NCBI GenBank assembly: GCA_031280545.1
Contig: JAITGP010000030.1
Span: 1 to 26,339 of the forward strand
DNA: 26,339 nucleotides
From: Candidatus Peribacteria bacterium
GTDB lineage: Bacteria; Patescibacteria; JAEDAM01; Absconditabacterales; Absconditicoccaceae
Direction of reading: 5' to 3'
In this document: positions 23,101-26,339 of the stretch, one piece after another
Numbering within the stretch: position 1 is the stretch's first letter
Layout of the letters: the number at the start of each line of letters is the position of its first letter
The notes under the pieces: model-generated
The model's input: only the letters and a program-made list of their open reading frames with translations
Told to the model about the DNA's origin: nothing
Databases searched by the model: none
Position numbers and translations under genes: made by a program

Positions 23101-26100
23101 TTGCAGGTGGGGTCTATCTGAGGAATGCTCTTCCTTGACGAAAATGCAGATGGAATCTACAATACAGGAGAAACAAAGCTGACTAATAAGACCGTAAATC
23201 TTTACAAGTGAAGCACCTTTCAAACCACCGTACAGACTGACAACAACGGACAGTACCTCTTTTCAGGACTAAGTAATGGAATCTATAAAGTAGACTTTAA
23301 TGATGCTCTAGGAACAGACTACGAATACTTCACTCTTAAAGGAACAGGAGATCAAAGTCTGACTTCTCAGGTAGAATACCTCGGAGCAAACGAAGGATAT
23401 GTCCTCAATGTTGATCCTGTCCAACTCAGTTCTACAACTATCAACGCAGGAATCCTGAACTATGACCCCAATACTGACTTAACGATAACCCTCAATACCA
23501 CAGGAACTACGCTTACTTTGACCACCACGGGAAGCAATCCCACGACCTGAGTAGTAGCAACTATCACCCCAACCTTCTTCAATGCAATCAAAGCTACCTC
23601 AAATGCGATCATCCGAACTAGTAATAATCCAACGGTTGCCACCGTGAGTGCTACGGGACGAGTAGAAGGGAAACAAGCAGGAACCGCAACCATTACCCTT
23701 ACCATCAAAGACCTGCGAGGCAATACAGAAACTACGACTGTAACGATCATCATAGAAAATAAAATCCCGCTCAATTGTAGTATTGATTACAATCCTGCTG
23801 CCAATACGAATACCAATGTGGTTGCCACTTTAACCAACTGTAATAAGCCTCTTACGGTCACGAACAATGGAGGAATTACCACCTATGTATTTACGGGAAA
23901 TGGAACGTTTACCTTCGCCTACCAAGACAGCTATGGCAATACAGGAAGTACAACTGCGACAGTGAGTTGGATAGACAAAACTCCTATTATTCCAACGATT
24001 ACCTACACTACCACAGGACGAACCAACCAAGACGTGACCGCAAACATTAGCTTCAACAAAACAGGCATTACCCTTACCAGTACAGGCTGAACTAGCCATC
24101 TCTTCACGACAACGGGAAGCTTTACCTTCACCTATCACGATGACTATGGAAATCAAGGAAGTGAAACTGCAACCGTCACGCGGATAGATAAAATAGCTCC
24201 AACGTGTGATGTAAGTTATAGTCCAAACACCAATACGAATGGAAATGTAGTAGCTTCCCTTACCAATTGTAGTGAAAGTGTTCTCGTCACCAATAACCCC
24301 AACACCAACTACACCTTCACGGGAAATGGAAATTTCACGTTCCAATTCCGTGACCCCGCAGGAAATACAGGAAGTGCGACAGCAACCGTAAGCCGAATTG
24401 ATGCAAGTGCTATTCAGGCAACTATTACTTATACTCCAGATACGGCTACGAGCGGAAATGTCCAATCTGTCATTAGTTTCAATAAAACCTGAGTGAACAT
24501 TACTTCTACCTCTTGAGCTAGCACAACTCTACTAACTAACGATACCTCTCTCTTTACCGATAATGGAACATTTACTTATACCTACGAAGATACCTTTGGG
24601 AATACGGGTTCATCCGTAGCAGTGGTTAATCGAATAGATAAAACTGCTCCAACCTGTATGATAAGCTACAATCCAAGTACGAATACCAATCAAGATGTCG
24701 TTGCTTCTCTTATCAATTGTAGTGAAACCATCACTTGAACAGCAATGTATCATACTTTCACTAGCAATGATTCCTTCACCTTTAATTTTACCGACCTCGT
24801 AGGGAATACAGGAAGCACGACTGCGACCGTAAACCGAATAAACAAAACAGCAATTATTCCAACGATTACCTATAGCACTACAGGAGCTACGAGTGGAGAC
24901 GTGACTGCTACCATTAGCTTCAACAAAACAGGCATTACCCTTACGAGTACCGGTTGAACAAGTCATCTTTTCACAGGAAACAGCTCATTCACGTTTATGT
25001 ACCACGATGACTATGGGAATAATGGAAGCGAAACCGCTATCGTTAGCCGAATAGATAAAACTGCACCAACCTGTATGATAAGCTACAATCCAAGTACGAA
25101 TACAAATCAAGACGTCGTTGCTTCTCTTATCAATTGTAGTGAAACCATCACTTGAACAGCGACTTCTCATACCTTCACAGGAAATGATTCCTTTACCTTC
25201 AACTTTACTGACCTCGTAGGGAATACGGAAAGCACAACGGCAACCGTAAACCGAATAGACAAGAATTGAATCATTCCAACGATCGCTTACAACATCACAG
25301 GAGCTACCAATCAAAATGTGACTGCTACCATTAGCTTTAATAAAAGCTGAATCACTATCACGAGTGACGGAGGAACTACTCATCTCTTCACGACGACGGG
25401 AAGCTTTACTTTCCACTTCCACGACGACTATGGAAATACAGGAAGTGCAGTAGCGACCGTCACGTGGATAGATAAAATAGCCCCAACTCTTACCTTATCT
25501 TATAGTCCAAACACTGCAACCAATCAGCCTGTTCTCGTCACATTGACCACAGATGAACCCGTGCTGAAGCCAAATACTTGGAGTGGTGCTACGACAGGAA
25601 CGACCTTTACCAGAATTTATATTTGAAATGTTTCGGAACCTGTGACGGTGTATGATCTGGTAGGAAACCAAGGACAGAGCCGATTAACAATCGACTGGAT
25701 AGACAAAACTGCTCCAACCTGTTCTGTCGCTTACTCAACGACTGCACCGACCAACCAAGCAGTAATCGTGACGCTGACAGGGTGTAGTGAAACCGTACTT
25801 CCTTATCCACAAAGCATTTCTTTGAACGCAAATGGAACAGGAGACTTCTTCTTCACCGACCTTGCAGGGAATACTGGAAGTATCGACTATGAAGTCAGTA
25901 ATATTGATGCAACAAATATTGTAGCAAGTATCAATTACACTCCAACCGCCACCACTACTGGAAATGTGACAGCAACGATAAGCTTCAATAAAAGCTGAGT
26001 AATCATCACGAATAATGGAGGAAGTGAAGACTATACTTTCACTGATAACGGAAGTTTCACCTTTACCTTTCAAGATGTTTATGGCAATACCGGAAGCGAA

Positions 26101-26339
26101 ACTGCAATGGTGAATTGGATAGATAGAACTGTCGTAGTGCCTCCAACTCCCCCTTCATCCGCAAATACTGGTTGAGGATGATGAGGAAGCTCTCTTGTCA
26201 AAGACACCTGCCCTAATGGGGATAAGTCTCCTTCTTACTATGACGGAACATGTGAGGGTGATGAAGAGGAAGGTGAGCATGGAGTGGCTGATGAGAAAAA
26301 AAGTATCTATGAAACTGCTTATGAACGAGCTAAAGAATA
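20122..26339 (+). CDS. Giant modular surface protein (3' end outside the window)
   Basis: At least 2072 residues in one frame, with about thirty TGA codons read as Gly and no TAA or TAG. The N-terminus has a hydrophobic segment (about 6-18), probably a signal peptide, then a very acidic Asp/Glu region to about residue 125. A long beta-rich adhesin-like part follows (about 125-1000). An SdrD-B/Cna-B-like domain at about 1000-1075 has FLDENADGIYNTGE and GQYLFSGLSNGIYKV, and a BIG2-like domain at about 1144-1213 has NPTVATVSATGRVEGKQAGT. Eleven Ig-like modules follow (about 1216-2004), then a Pro/Gly hinge with six glycines, and a Cys-containing acidic segment (CPNGDKSPSYYDGTCEGDEE). The role is probably attachment to a surface or a host cell. 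The anchor is not visible because the gene is cut by the window. Confidence 0.85.
23767..26133 (+). repeat. Eleven tandem Ig-like modules of about 70 residues
   Basis: Each module ends near GNTGSxTATVxxIDK. There are two kinds. Type A starts APTC or similar and has a second Cys at NCSE or TGCSE. Type B starts IIPTITY or similar, has ISFNKTGI and no Cys. The order is A B A B A B A B, then a Cys-less A-like module, A, and B. The two Cys of type A probably form an intradomain disulfide. The family resembles bacterial Ig-like (Big) repeats. Confidence 0.8.
24631..25267 (+). repeat. In-frame 417-nt duplication of an A+B module pair
   Basis: The sequence from 24631 recurs from 25048, an offset of 417 nt (139 codons). 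By eye the first 112 nt differ at only three positions, then similarity falls but continues to about 24850 and 25267. The feature spans both copies. It shows that the two-module unit, not the single module, was the unit of expansion here. Confidence 0.8.

Noticed and set aside
23767..26133. Repeat array considered as CRISPR or a mobile element
   Set aside because: The repeats are protein-level modules of about 210 nt in one open frame, with no short identical repeats and spacers.
20122..26339. Giant region considered as a decaying pseudogene because of many TGA codons
   Set aside because: There are no TAA or TAG codons and no frameshift over 6.2 kb, and TGA falls at Gly positions of repeated modules.

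Overview
The window reads coherently only if UGA is translated as glycine (genetic code 25). All but four of the genes are interrupted in frame by TGA codons, and the reading continues in the same frame into conserved sequence. The clearest cases are the RpoB motif I-G-D-K-x-A-G-x-H-G-N-K-G, whose first Gly is TGA, and the RpoC, AsnRS, MltG, SDR and serine-hydrolase families. Together with the AT-rich sequence and weak Shine-Dalgarno signals, this points to the CPR lineages Candidatus Gracilibacteria (BD1-5) or Absconditabacteria (SR1). I cannot tell which from this window. No tRNA or rRNA gene was seen, so the tRNA-Gly(UCA) the code requires must lie elsewhere.

Layout. Positions 1-52 (minus) hold the start of a secreted protein. 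A 2-Cys peroxiredoxin (ahpC, 310-912) converges on a 41-residue membrane protein (993-1118, minus) across a shared bidirectional terminator. Positions 1119-1673 carry no gene but contain a probable structured RNA (about 1285-1480) and the rpoBC promoter. rpoB (1674-5603) and rpoC (5635-9450) follow, ending in a terminator near 9560. Next come an SDR oxidoreductase, the endolytic transglycosylase MltG, and a two-gene unit for surface proteins (11573-13739). After these lie a divergent valyl-tRNA synthetase-like protein (13776-16604), asparaginyl-tRNA synthetase (16746-18140) and an RBBP9/YdeN-type serine hydrolase (18211-18813). The hydrolase is convergent with a RecB/Cas4-like nuclease (18850-19866, minus). 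The last 6.2 kb are one open reading frame for a giant acidic, modular surface protein that runs off the window.

How the genes relate. The core is information processing: RNA polymerase, AsnRS and a ValRS-like protein. It is interleaved with envelope functions: MltG, two anchored or secreted proteins, and an adhesin-like giant with SdrD-B-like, BIG2-like and eleven Ig-like modules. Such a cell-surface investment fits an attached or host-dependent lifestyle known for these lineages, but that is inference here. Read with the standard or Mycoplasma code, most of these genes would be fragmented or carry Trp in place of Gly.

Most worth a second look: the ValRS-like protein whose catalytic signature motifs are lost; the structured RNA ahead of rpoB; the histone-H1-like tail on RpoB; a trigger loop in RpoC with Leu-Asp where bacteria normally have Met-Arg; the alternating Cys/non-Cys Ig modules and their recent in-frame duplication; and inverted repeats placed just after the -10 element of several promoters.
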